Origin: an uncultured Clostridium sp.
GTDB lineage: Bacteria > Cyanobacteriota > Vampirovibrionia > Gastranaerophilales > Gastranaerophilaceae
DNA: 47,258 bases
Assembly: GCA_905212085.1 (NCBI GenBank)
Contig: CAJMDF010000013.1
Span: 1 to 47,258 of the forward strand
Reading direction: 5' to 3'
Shown in pieces: positions 1 to 7,788 of this stretch; position 1 is the first letter of the stretch; each line of letters opens with the position of its first letter. The notes under the pieces are model-generated. The model did not search any database, had not been told where the DNA came from, and saw only the letters and a list, made by a program, of their open reading frames with translations. The position numbers were made by a program, and so were the translations under genes.

Positions 1-2
1 AT

Positions 3-1223
3 TTATTAATAAAAAAAATTAATATTCCAAGAAGTGCTACTGTTTTATATCGTGAAAAACGCCAAAATATCGGAGCAAGATCAACTCAAATAGCTATGTT
101 CCAAATGTTGGAAAAAATAGGGATTAACATCAAATATAAATTTGATATTGATGTGATTGAAAATCTTAATTTAAATCAATCAATAGACTGTCTGGAACGA
201 GATATATTAAATTCTAACAGTGAAAAACTTCAAGAGCTTATTACAAATATTATAAAATCCCATTGTTTAATAATAAATGGAGAAGGTAGTTTTATTTTTA
301 ACAAATATGGTAATATTATGCGATTTTTTCTTGCAATTATTAAAATCGCTAAAAGATATAAAACTAAAACTTACTTAATAAATTGTGAAGCATCAGCCGA
401 TTGCGAAGGGAAAATACAAGATGAAAATTTATTAAATGACGTTCAAAACGGTTTAAGATATGTTGATATTTTTGCTGTTAGGTCACAAAAAAGTTTTGAT
501 TTCGCACAAAAATATCTATCAGAAAATGTATATTATGTTCCTGATGCATTGTTTTATTGGCAAAAATATTTTAATGATGGACTATCAATTCCAAAAATAG
601 GGGATAGTATAATCCCATATCCTGATGATTATGACAATTTTGGACGATTTGATTTTACACAACCATATATCTGTATTTCAGACAGCTCATTATTAGTAGA
701 AACAAATTATTTAAATTATGTTGATAAATATGTGTATTTAATTAATAAACTTCAAGAAATAAAACCACAAATTAAAATTTATCTTGTGGAAACAGGAGCT
801 CCCGGCAAATCTTTTCTTAATAAAATTGCAGAAAAAACAAATTGCCCAATTATTCCGGTAAATATAAATTTATTAGACATGCTCAGTATTCTAGGACATG
901 CAGAACTTTTTATTAGTGGTAGATGGCATCCTTCTATTATGGCTTTAATAAATGGAACATCTTGCATATTTACTACATCTAACTCACACAAAACAGAAAG
1001 TCTTGCTAGTGACTTTTATGGGGATAATCAAAAAGTTTATTCTTGCTTTTTAGAAAATGAAAATGATATTAATGATATAATAAAAAATTGTTTAGACCTA
1101 TTGAATGATAATGAAAAAAGAAGAAGTGAAAGAAAAAGAATAAAAGAAATAGCTTCTAACTATACAAAAAAATGTTTTACGATAACCGAATTGATAGAAA
1201 GAAATATTGAAGATGGAAAATAA
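3..1223 (+). CDS. Polysaccharide pyruvyl transferase family protein (5' end outside window)
   Basis: The reading frame is open to the left window edge. An internal ATG at 96 could be mistaken for the start, but the codons before it read RQNIGARSTQIAMFQML, which resembles the NIGD-type N-terminal motif of this family, so the gene is cut by the edge. Further family-like motifs are INGEGSF, a central AVRSQKS, YVPDALF, and near the C-terminus GRWHPSIMALINGTSC. Members transfer pyruvyl or related groups, or act as sugar-modifying enzymes, in exopolysaccharide and cell-wall glycan synthesis. No signal peptide can be judged. It overlaps the next gene by 11 nt, so the two are probably co-transcribed and translationally coupled. 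The substrate is unknown. Confidence 0.8.
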   Translation, partial: LLIKKINIPRSATVLYREKRQNIGARSTQIAMFQMLEKIGINIKYKFDIDVIENLNLNQSIDCLERDILNSNSEKLQELITNIIKSHCLIINGEGSFIFNKYGNIMRFFLAIIKIAKRYKTKTYLINCEASADCEGKIQDENLLNDVQNGLRYVDIFAVRSQKSFDFAQKYLSENVYYVPDALFYWQKYFNDGLSIPKIGDSIIPYPDDYDNFGRFDFTQPYICISDSSLLVETNYLNYVDKYVYLINKLQEIKPQIKIYLVETGAPGKSFLNKIAEKTNCPIIPVNINLLDMLSILGHAELFISGRWHPSIMALINGTSCIFTTSNSHKTESLASDFYGDNQKVYSCFLENENDINDIIKNCLDLLNDNEKRRSERKRIKEIASNYTKKCFTITELIERNIEDGK

Positions 1224-3888
1224 AATTAATATTGTATATACTTTTCAAGATATCAAAGAAACTGAAATGCTTATAGTATCAATGTATAGCGTTTTAGTAA
1301 ATAATAAAGACTCGCAAATAGAATTTTATATAGCAACAAGCGATATTAATATTGATTCAAAAATTTTAGATGTATTTGATATACTTCGTAAAAATGAAAA
1401 TTGTAAAAATATAAACATAATACAAATAAACAAAAAGAGATATAATTACTTAAGACCTCAAATTGTTACTTATCATTTTTCTTATATTTACGAATTAGCA
1501 GAAAAAATTAATGAAGATAAATTTTTATATTTAAATTTCTGCTCAATACTAAATGAAAATCTGGATACACTATATAATACTGATTTACAGGAATATTCTT
1601 GTGCGGCTTGTGAATATGTATTACATCATTCTTGTGATATTAAATTAAAACAACCTATATTTAATAGTAATATTATTTTAATTAATGCTAAAAAATGGAG
1701 AGAAAAAAAATATTTTGAAAAATTTATAAACAAATCATTTGTTCCAAAAAATATCGAAGATTTAACCTTATATGATATGGATTGTTTTAATCTTCTTGTT
1801 GATGATTGCAAATTATTACCATTAAAATATAACTATTGCGAAAACTGGTATTCAAAAGATGTAAAACTAGACTGTAGCAATGAATCAAAAATTGCTTACA
1901 AAAACTTTTTATTACATCTTGAAACACCATCAATTATAACTTTTATAGGGCCAAAACCAATTGATGAAAAAGCCTGCAAAAACAGTTATTTAAATCTATG
2001 GTGGAAATATGCAGAACAAACTCCTATTTATAACAGTATAAAAGAATATCGTAATTCTAATAAATATAAATTATCAGCTACTTCTGCAAATAATTCCTTC
2101 AAATATACTTGGTTATTATCAAGAATTTTTCCATATATTAAACCTTATATTCCAAGAATATGTATAGGTTTTCTTATCGCAATCCCTCTTGGATTATTAG
2201 ACGGTATTACAGCTTTTGCCTTAAAACCATATATGGACTATGTAATAGGAGGAAAAGTTTTTGAATTTACATTATTAAATCATCATTATAGCATCAGTAG
2301 TTTTATAATGGCATTTTTAATTCCATTAGGTGTTATATTATTTGCGATTATTCAAGGCGTACTAAGATATATTAATGATTACATTTCTGCTTGGACATCA
2401 CAAAGAATTACAAATGACGTGAAATTTGATTTATTCCACAGACTTATTCATATGCACCCGCAGTTTTTTGATGATAATCCATCAGGAATAGTTATTTCAA
2501 GATACATGAGTGATCCTCAAACTGCTTCTGCAGGTATTGTAGACCAAATTAAAACAATTACAACAAGTCTTTTTGGAGCATTAGGACTTATTGCTGTTAT
2601 GATATACAGCTCTTGGAAACTTGCTTTTATTGGCGTTTTAGTTCTATGTGTTGCATTTATTCCTGTAGCACTTATCAGAAAAAGAATAAAAGAAACATCT
2701 AATAAAAATATGGTAATCGGTGGTAATATCACTACTAATATTAACGAAACTTATTCAGGAAATAAAGTAATGGCTGCATATGAATTGCAAGACAGACAAG
2801 AAAACTACTTTATACAACAAACTTGGAAATCATTTAAATTAAATATGTCTTTAACAAAACGAACAGCTTGGATGAGTCCTCTAATGTACTTGATTGCATC
2901 AATAGGTATTGCAATCGTACTAGGATACGGAACTTATCTTATTAACATCGGACATATGACAGCAGGAGCATTTGCATCGTTTGTAACATCTTTGTTGCTG
3001 CTATACAAACCAGTTAAAACTCTTGGAAACACAATGACAGGTATACAAAATATTTTTGTTGCAATGGGACGTGTATTCGAATTATTTGATTTAGAACCCG
3101 CTATTAAGGATAAAGAAAATCCAATTGAATTAGACAGCTTGAAAAATAATATTACCTTTGAAGATGTTTTATTTGAATACGTACCTAATGTTCCTGTATT
3201 AAAAAATCTCAATTTAACAATCCCAAAAAATCAAACATTAGCAATTGTTGGAAACTCTGGAGGAGGCAAATCTACACTTGTAAATTTAATTCCAAGATTT
3301 TATGATATAAAATCAGGAGCATTAAAAATTGACGGCATTGATATAAGAAATTATTCATTAAAATCCCTTAGACAGAACATTTCAATGGTGTTCCAAGATA
3401 ACTTTTTATATTCAGGAACCATTAAAGAAAACATCTTGATGGGCAATCCTAATGCAACTTCAGAAGAACTTTTAAATGCAATTAATTCTGCACATTTACA
3501 GGATTTAATGGAAGAATTACCGGATGGTCTGGATACAATGCTGGGAGAAAGAGGACTTACTCTATCAGGTGGTCAAAGACAACGTGTAGCTATCGCAAGA
3601 GCAATGCTTAAAAATGCACCGATAGTTATTCTGGATGAAGCAACATCCGCTCTTGATAATGAATCTGAAGCTATCGTTCAAAAAGCTATGGATAATTTGA
3701 TGAAAAATAGAACTGTATTTATTATTGCTCATAGATTATCTACAATTAAAAATGCTGACAGAATTGCAGTTATTAACGATGGAATGCTTGTAGAACTGGG
3801 ATCTCATGATGAATTAATTAAAATTGACAATGGAATATATAAAAATTTATATGAAATGCAATTCAATAAAAAATCCATTAATAGTTAA
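1213..3888 (+). CDS. GT8-like glycosyltransferase domain fused to MsbA-type ABC exporter
   Basis: This 891-residue protein has two parts. Residues 1 to about 285 look like glycosyltransferase family 8: an INIVYTF start, then FNSNIILINAKKWRE, YDMDCFN and LPLKYNY. Where GT8 enzymes carry YLDAD, this protein reads YLNFCS (around residue 105), so the metal-binding DxD is missing. From about residue 300 it is a complete half-transporter: six membrane segments, Walker A GNSGGGKST (about 680), signature LSGGQRQRVAIARA (about 784), Walker B VILDEA and switch His IIAHR. That half is typical of MsbA-like lipid or LPS-core flippases, which are normally about 580 residues. I chose the ATG at 1213 rather than the TTG at 1207. 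It overlaps the upstream pyruvyl-transferase-like gene. Inference: the soluble domain may recognise the glycolipid cargo. Confidence is high for the ABC half and moderate-high for the GT8 fold. Confidence 0.88.
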   Translation: MENKINIVYTFQDIKETEMLIVSMYSVLVNNKDSQIEFYIATSDINIDSKILDVFDILRKNENCKNINIIQINKKRYNYLRPQIVTYHFSYIYELAEKINEDKFLYLNFCSILNENLDTLYNTDLQEYSCAACEYVLHHSCDIKLKQPIFNSNIILINAKKWREKKYFEKFINKSFVPKNIEDLTLYDMDCFNLLVDDCKLLPLKYNYCENWYSKDVKLDCSNESKIAYKNFLLHLETPSIITFIGPKPIDEKACKNSYLNLWWKYAEQTPIYNSIKEYRNSNKYKLSATSANNSFKYTWLLSRIFPYIKPYIPRICIGFLIAIPLGLLDGITAFALKPYMDYVIGGKVFEFTLLNHHYSISSFIMAFLIPLGVILFAIIQGVLRYINDYISAWTSQRITNDVKFDLFHRLIHMHPQFFDDNPSGIVISRYMSDPQTASAGIVDQIKTITTSLFGALGLIAVMIYSSWKLAFIGVLVLCVAFIPVALIRKRIKETSNKNMVIGGNITTNINETYSGNKVMAAYELQDRQENYFIQQTWKSFKLNMSLTKRTAWMSPLMYLIASIGIAIVLGYGTYLINIGHMTAGAFASFVTSLLLLYKPVKTLGNTMTGIQNIFVAMGRVFELFDLEPAIKDKENPIELDSLKNNITFEDVLFEYVPNVPVLKNLNLTIPKNQTLAIVGNSGGGKSTLVNLIPRFYDIKSGALKIDGIDIRNYSLKSLRQNISMVFQDNFLYSGTIKENILMGNPNATSEELLNAINSAHLQDLMEELPDGLDTMLGERGLTLSGGQRQRVAIARAMLKNAPIVILDEATSALDNESEAIVQKAMDNLMKNRTVFIIAHRLSTIKNADRIAVINDGMLVELGSHDELIKIDNGIYKNLYEMQFNKKSINS

Positions 3889-3913
3889 TAACAAATATAT
3901 TTCTAAACAAAAA

Positions 3914-3942
3914 TAAAAAAGAGGATTAAAAATCCTCTTTTT
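3914..3942. terminator. Bidirectional intrinsic terminator
   Basis: A perfect 7-bp stem (GAGGATT/AATCCTC, 3921-3927 and 3931-3937) has an A-run before it and a T-run after it. It can end both the ABC gene and the convergent metallo-hydrolase gene. Confidence 0.85.
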
Positions 3943-3967
3943 GTTTATAGTAAAAATATTATTTAGT

Positions 3968-4747
3968 CTAGAAAAATAATATTTCCCCATCTTTTGGGAC
4001 TAATAAATTAGAAATGTCACATTTTTCTGCGAAATTTTTCAAATCCTCACGAGTTACAGAAAGATGACTAACTGTATCCATATGGCTCGCTATTACAGTT
4101 GAATTTGGTGAATATTTAAGAACTTCTTTTACATCATCAATATTCATAATAATATGTTCTCCATTTAAAATAGTTGCACCACAAGCATTAACAACAATAA
4201 TATCAGGAGAATATTTGTCTAATGCATCTTTTACCTCTTTGCACCAAATTGTATCACCTGCAATATAGAGAGTTTTTTCATTATCAGATTTAAAGACAAC
4301 CCCCATAGAATCATACGGCATTCCTACACTTTCACAAATCGGTTTTACAATCTCTCTTTTGCCATGCTGACAATTGGTTTTATACAATTTTATATTTTTA
4401 TAATCAATTCCATCTTCTGTAATAATTTCAACATCTTTGAATCCGTAAGATTTTATTATATCTAAATCCGTTTGGGATTGAACAAAAAATTTAATCCCTT
4501 TATCTAAAGCGTTCACAGCATATTCATCAAAATGATCAGGATGAAAATGGGTCAAAATCACAGCATCCACATCAACTATCTTTTTAATTTCAAAAGGCAA
4601 TCCGACTCTCGGTTGTCTGATATGAGAATTTATACCTGCTTCAAAACCTTCCATATAATCTTTTGGGCCAAGCCAAGGATCAATTAAAAATTTGTTATTA
4701 TCAAATTCCACAATAATAGTTGCATTCCTAACCTGAGTAATTTTCAT
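3968..4747 (-). CDS. Metallo-beta-lactamase superfamily hydrolase (UlaG-like)
   Basis: This 259-residue soluble protein has the zinc motif HFHPDH at residues 67-72, a further His at about 128 (QHGK), Asp165 in YIAGDT and His222 in SHMD. These are the ligand set of the metallo-beta-lactamase fold, in the single-domain UlaG-like group. UlaG itself is an ascorbate-6-phosphate lactonase, but many relatives act on other esters or phosphodiesters, so the substrate is not predicted. A strong ribosome site (GGAGGG, 4753-4758) precedes the start. It is divergent from an HxlR regulator across a 122-bp spacer with inverted repeats, which suggests that regulator controls it. Confidence 0.8.
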   Translation of the reverse strand: MKITQVRNATIIVEFDNNKFLIDPWLGPKDYMEGFEAGINSHIRQPRVGLPFEIKKIVDVDAVILTHFHPDHFDEYAVNALDKGIKFFVQSQTDLDIIKSYGFKDVEIITEDGIDYKNIKLYKTNCQHGKREIVKPICESVGMPYDSMGVVFKSDNEKTLYIAGDTIWCKEVKDALDKYSPDIIVVNACGATILNGEHIIMNIDDVKEVLKYSPNSTVIASHMDTVSHLSVTREDLKNFAEKCDISNLLVPKDGEILFF

Positions 4748-4808
4748 AATTTCCCTCCTTTTTTAATATTTTAAGGTATGACTATAAAAAAAACAAGAAT
4801 GCACTATT

Positions 4809-4843
4809 TTGTATAATACTTACTTTTTAGTATAATAGTATTA
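4809..4843 (+). promoter_or_regulatory. HxlR-gene promoter with nested inverted repeats (candidate operator)
   Basis: TTGTAT (4809-4814), a 16-nt spacer and TATAAT (4831-4836) form a sigma-70-type promoter facing the HxlR gene. Two nested inverted repeats sit on it: TAATACT (4814-4820) with AGTATTA (4837-4843), and TACT (4821-4824) with AGTA (4829-4832). HxlR proteins bind as dimers and often repress their own divergent promoter, so this is the likeliest operator. Confidence 0.6.
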
Positions 4844-4869
4844 AAAAAGAAAGCATAAAAAAAGGAATT

Positions 4870-5232
4870 ATGGCAAAAAAGAAACAATCAGAATATAAGT
4901 GTCCACTAGAGGCAACAATGGAGATCATAGGCGGGAAATATAAAGGGGTCATAATCGGTCATTTGATAGACAAAACTTTAAGATACAGCGAATTACAAAA
5001 ACTAATCTCACATGCAACTCCTAAAATGTTAATCCAACAGCTTAAAGAATTGGAATCAGACGGAATTGTAAAAAGAAAATTGTACCCTGTTGTTCCGCCA
5101 AAAACAGAGTATTCTTTAACAGAACGCGGAAAAACTCTAATTCCTGCAATCATAGAATTAAATAAATGGGGACTAAATTATTTAAAAGAAGAAAACATTC
5201 CCTGCGCCTATAAAGGAAATGATTTAAATTGA
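4870..5232 (+). CDS. HxlR-family winged-helix transcriptional regulator
   Basis: The 120-residue protein matches HxlR regulators over nearly its full length: CPLEATMEIIGGKYKG near the N-terminus, the recognition region LRYSELQKL..ATPKML..QLKELE, and the wing EYSLTERGKTL. Cys11 lies at the position used for thiol sensing in some family members (HypR, YodB), and a second Cys is near the C-terminus. Redox or electrophile sensing is therefore possible but unproven. It is divergent from a metallo-hydrolase, its probable target. It ends 12 bp from the end of the convergent XRE gene, with no clear terminator between them. Confidence 0.88.
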   Translation: MAKKKQSEYKCPLEATMEIIGGKYKGVIIGHLIDKTLRYSELQKLISHATPKMLIQQLKELESDGIVKRKLYPVVPPKTEYSLTERGKTLIPAIIELNKWGLNYLKEENIPCAYKGNDLN

Positions 5233-5244
5233 TAATTTTATAGT

Positions 5245-5598
5245 TTAAATTAATTTGTTTTTAGCTAAATTAATAATTTTATCCATATTTTCAAAAATTT
5301 CACTATATATTTTAACAAGTTTATCATCACTTGTTAAAATTTTATTTATAAGATTTTTTCTATCAGATGACATTTCTTTATCTGTAGAATTAATCCCAAA
5401 ATCATCAAGTTTTAAATTTAGAATAGACACTATACTCAAAAAATGTTCTAATTTAGGTAAATACTTTCCATTTTCAATTCTACACAAGTGTTTTTCTGAA
5501 AAACCTGCCATTTCTGCAAGTTCATATTGTTTTAAACCTGCTTTTTTTCTAGCTTGCTTTATAACAGTTCCTATATTTTTTGTGTCAATACAAAACAT
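5245..5598 (-). CDS. XRE-family helix-turn-helix regulator
   Basis: A 117-residue protein whose HTH lies at about residues 10-65, with IKQARKKAGLKQYELAEMAG and HLCRIENGKYLPKLE typical of Cro/CI-type DNA-binding domains. The longer frame from 5682 adds 28 residues with no family similarity. I chose ATG 5598 because GAGGAAA stands correctly before it. The C-terminal 50 residues (LNLKLDDFG and a charged helix) probably serve dimerisation and carry no recognisable sensor domain. It is divergent from an acyltransferase gene. A role in controlling that gene is possible from position only. Confidence 0.82.
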   Translation of the reverse strand: MFCIDTKNIGTVIKQARKKAGLKQYELAEMAGFSEKHLCRIENGKYLPKLEHFLSIVSILNLKLDDFGINSTDKEMSSDRKNLINKILTSDDKLVKIYSEIFENMDKIINLAKNKLI

Positions 5599-5675
5599 AA
5601 ATTTCCTCTTTATTAGGTTATCGTATAAAGTATTTTTTAAAAACCTCTGATAGGTTACTTTAATATAAAAAGTGA

Positions 5676-5704
5676 TTGACAAGTTCCTTTTATTCCAATA
5701 TAAT
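5676..5704 (+). promoter_or_regulatory. Consensus sigma-70 promoter of acyltransferase gene
   Basis: TTGACA (5676-5681), 17 nt and TATAAT (5699-5704) match the consensus exactly. Predicted initiation near 5711 leaves only about 10 nt of leader, which starts with the ribosome site AGGTGA. Confidence 0.8.
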
Positions 5705-5721
5705 TTTCTCAGGTGATAAAT

Positions 5722-6246
5722 ATGATTAAGATTTTATCCTGTCTAATTCCTATAAAATTTTTACGAATTTGGTTTAGAGAATTTTGTAATAGCATACAAA
5801 TAATCTTTACTGCTAAATATATTGGCAAAAATTTTCAATGTTCAAGATTTTCAACTGTTAATAAAAACACTATTATTAAAAACCATGTAAAACTTAATGG
5901 TATGCATATAAGCGGAAATGGAAAAGTAATTTTAGGAAATTATTTTGTTGCAGGATTTGATTCACAAATAATATCCACGAGTCACAATTATGAGGGGAAT
6001 GATATTCCTTATGATAGTACCACAATAAAAAGTGACGTTATTATAGGTGATTTTGTTTGGATAGGAGCAAAAGTAATAATATTACCTGGAACAGTTATAG
6101 GTGAAGGAGCAATAATCCAGGCAGGTTCAGTTGTTCATGGAGAAATACCTCCTTATGCAATTGCTGGAGGAAATCCTGCTAAAGTATTTAAGTATAGAAA
6201 TATTGATCATTTTATTAAACTTAAAACTTCTAAAAAAGATATTTAA
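5722..6246 (+). CDS. Left-handed beta-helix (hexapeptide) acyltransferase
   Basis: A 174-residue protein of the CatB/WbbJ/LacA acetyltransferase type. The C-terminal half shows hexapeptide repeats: VIIGDFVWIGAKVIILPGTVIGEGAIIQAGSVV is paraphrased by V-I-I-G, I-G-A-K and I-G-E-G steps, followed by the closing AGGNPAKVFKYR that ends this family. The N-terminus (ILSCLIPIKFLRIWFREF) is hydrophobic and may touch the membrane. A His in TSHNYEG is the likely catalytic base. I used ATG 5722 because AGGTGA spans 5711-5716; the GTG at 5713 lies inside that site. The acyl acceptor is probably a surface glycan sugar, given the polysaccharide genes at the left edge, but this is inference. Confidence 0.85.
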   Translation: MIKILSCLIPIKFLRIWFREFCNSIQIIFTAKYIGKNFQCSRFSTVNKNTIIKNHVKLNGMHISGNGKVILGNYFVAGFDSQIISTSHNYEGNDIPYDSTTIKSDVIIGDFVWIGAKVIILPGTVIGEGAIIQAGSVVHGEIPPYAIAGGNPAKVFKYRNIDHFIKLKTSKKDI

Positions 6247-6300
6247 TATTTTAGTCCTTTTATCACTAATGGAGCAATAGTGGGGAAAAAATTAAATGTA

Positions 6301-6344
6301 AATTAACACAAGGTTTGAGAAAAATTAACAGTGACTTTGAGAAA
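6301..6344 (+). repeat. Two-copy 22-bp tandem repeat
   Basis: AATTAACACAAGGTTTGAGA at 6301 is followed 22 bp later by AATTAACAGTGACTTTGAGA. The units share both ends and differ in the middle. They lie in the leader of the putative ADP-ribosyltransferase gene. Their function is unknown. Confidence 0.6.
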
Positions 6345-6431
6345 TATAATATGAACTTTTGTAAAAAAAAAGACAATTCTTAAAAAGTTTTTGTCTTAAT
6401 ATACATGTGTAGTTATGTAAGAAACTTTAAT

Positions 6432-7157
6432 ATGAAAATAAATCCTATAATTCAAAATATTCAAACATATAAAACGCCAAATTTTCAAGGAAAATTAAAT
6501 GAAAAAGATTTGTCTTTATTATTAAGTAAGAGTATTAAAGATGTAAAAGTTAAATGTACGCAAGGTCATTTTGATAATATATTTTTTAAAACGAATTTAA
6601 ATGATGTATTAAGGCATCCTGAAGCACAAGTTCTAGATGAATTGCAATATATGGCCATGAGTATGATGCCTAATTCTATCCAAAGCGGTATTGGACAATA
6701 TTATAAAAAAATTCCTATAAAGGAAAATCCGAATATTCTGAAACAAAAACTAAATGAAGAATTCAAATTACTGCCAAAATTAGCAGCTACGCAACAATAC
6801 TATAGAGGTATTGAGAATGTTTCAGATGCCGAATACAAGCTTTTTGAAAGTTATAGAAAAGGAGAAATTATATCTCCTGATAAAGGATATTCATATATGA
6901 CAACTTCCCTCGAAGAAGCTAACTTATATAATAAGGGGCATAATGGAATTTTGTTTGAAATGGAATTTCCAGAGGGTTCTCAAATTTCTGAGCTACAAGC
7001 TATAATGCCGCCTAAAACACCAGGTTTTATGTTTGGAGAAATAAAAAATGAAGTTGTTGTCCCTGCCGGTTCATTATATGAAGTCACAAAGAATCCTCAT
7101 GTTGATAAAGACGGAATATTACATATTTATTTAAAATTTTTAAATAAATGGGAATGA
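6432..7157 (+). CDS. Putative ADP-ribosyltransferase (toxin/effector-like)
   Basis: The 241-residue protein has the layout of R-S-E ADP-ribosyltransferases: YYRG with Arg125, a YSYMTTS strand (TTS 157-159), a phenylalanine-rich ILFEMEFPEG strand, and FGEIKNEVVVPAGSLYEV with Glu207 in the position of the catalytic glutamate. The residue two before it is Lys205 rather than the usual Glu or Gln, so transfer activity may be altered. Residues 1-120 are a separate region beginning MKINPI and NFQGKL. There is no signal peptide. I chose ATG 6432 over 6405 because its N-terminus resembles that of the protein at 40107. No immunity gene is evident next to it. A role in modifying host or competitor proteins is inference. 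Confidence 0.62.
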   Translation: MKINPIIQNIQTYKTPNFQGKLNEKDLSLLLSKSIKDVKVKCTQGHFDNIFFKTNLNDVLRHPEAQVLDELQYMAMSMMPNSIQSGIGQYYKKIPIKENPNILKQKLNEEFKLLPKLAATQQYYRGIENVSDAEYKLFESYRKGEIISPDKGYSYMTTSLEEANLYNKGHNGILFEMEFPEGSQISELQAIMPPKTPGFMFGEIKNEVVVPAGSLYEVTKNPHVDKDGILHIYLKFLNKWE

Positions 7158-7170
7158 TTTTAAGGAGTGA

Positions 7171-7481
7171 TCGGTTGAGCATACTTGCCCAACGACAATA
7201 TTGGACATTAATTAGATGTTTATTAACATATAAAAATTATAGATTTTCTTAAACATTATAATAAAAATATAGTCCGTAGGTTGTGCTTATAGCCCAACAA
7301 TCAATAGGACTTTTACAGGACTACCAAAAATCTTTGATTTTAGTAATTTACGGGCTAATTTGAGGCTATTCTTTGTATATTAAAGTCCTAATAAAGTCCG
7401 ATTGGGTGTATTTATGAATACTTCATCAAAGAACTTCCGACCTCTATAATTTAGTATTGTTGAGCAGGTATGCCCAACCGA
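7171..7481. repeat. Structured non-coding stretch with three GTTG-hairpins
   Basis: The 430 bp between the ADP-ribosyltransferase gene and the tRNA hold no supportable gene. Three imperfect hairpins of the same design occur at 7174-7193, 7280-7298 and 7459-7478: arms GTTGnGC(A/T) and (A/T)GCCCAAC with 3-4 nt loops. The outer two, with flanks (7171-7193 and 7459-7481), also match each other as 23-bp inverted repeats at 20 positions. An inner pair, GGACTTTTACAGGACT (from 7307) and AGTCCTAATAAAGTCC (from 7384), are inverted repeats as well. The stretch could be a miniature element, REP-like repeats or a structured RNA. Confidence 0.55.
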
Positions 7482-7587
7482 CAGTTAATAGCTTATATCC
7501 AAATCGGACATTAAAATACATTAAACATTAGATACATTATAACAATAATATTAAAGCTAAAAGCTGTGCTATACTTAGCAAATAAAA

Positions 7588-7661
7588 TAGCAAGGGAGAG
7601 ATTCGAACTCTCGACCTCACGGGTATGAGCCGTGCGCTCTCACCAGCTGAGCTACCTTGCC
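7588..7661 (-). tRNA. tRNA-Met (anticodon CAT)
   Basis: On the minus strand the 74-nt sequence folds as a cloverleaf: acceptor GGCAAGG/CCTTGCT (one G-U at the end), D-stem GCTC/GAGC, anticodon stem CACGG/CCGTG around CTCATAC, and a T-arm with TTCGAAT. The anticodon is CAT. The anticodon stem lacks the three G-C pairs of initiator tRNA, so this is elongator Met, or less likely the lysidine-modified Ile tRNA. CCA is not encoded. Confidence 0.93.
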
Positions 7662-7724
7662 ATAAGTCTTACATTTAATTGACAAAATCTATCTTTGCAC
7701 AAAATATTTTAAATTTCAAGTATT

Positions 7725-7753
7725 TTGTAAAACAATTGTATTTTTAGTATAAT
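7725..7753 (+). promoter_or_regulatory. Sigma-70-type promoter of MATE gene
   Basis: TTGTAA (7725-7730), a 17-nt spacer and TATAAT (7748-7753) lie 35 nt before the MATE start codon. Confidence 0.7.
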
Positions 7754-7788
7754 TTAATTTAGGAAAGAAGTTAAAAAGGTATGGTTTT

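Noticed and set aside
779..991. Minus-strand frame inside the pyruvyl-transferase-like gene
   Set aside because: It lies opposite a well-supported gene and has no ribosome site or recognisable motif; many similar frames across the window were dropped for the same reason.
5599..5682. N-terminal extension of the XRE protein
   Set aside because: The added 28 residues do not fit the HTH family, while GAGGAAA is placed correctly for ATG 5598.
7171..7481. Insertion sequence bounded by inverted repeats
   Set aside because: No transposase frame lies between the repeats and no target-site duplication is visible.
7158..7587. Broken protein gene on the minus strand (one frame reads VGHTCST and NYRGRKFFDE between stops)
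   Set aside because: The frame is interrupted by four stops, the longest piece is short, and the hairpin repeats account for the repeated VG.xCST words. I could not support a pseudogene.
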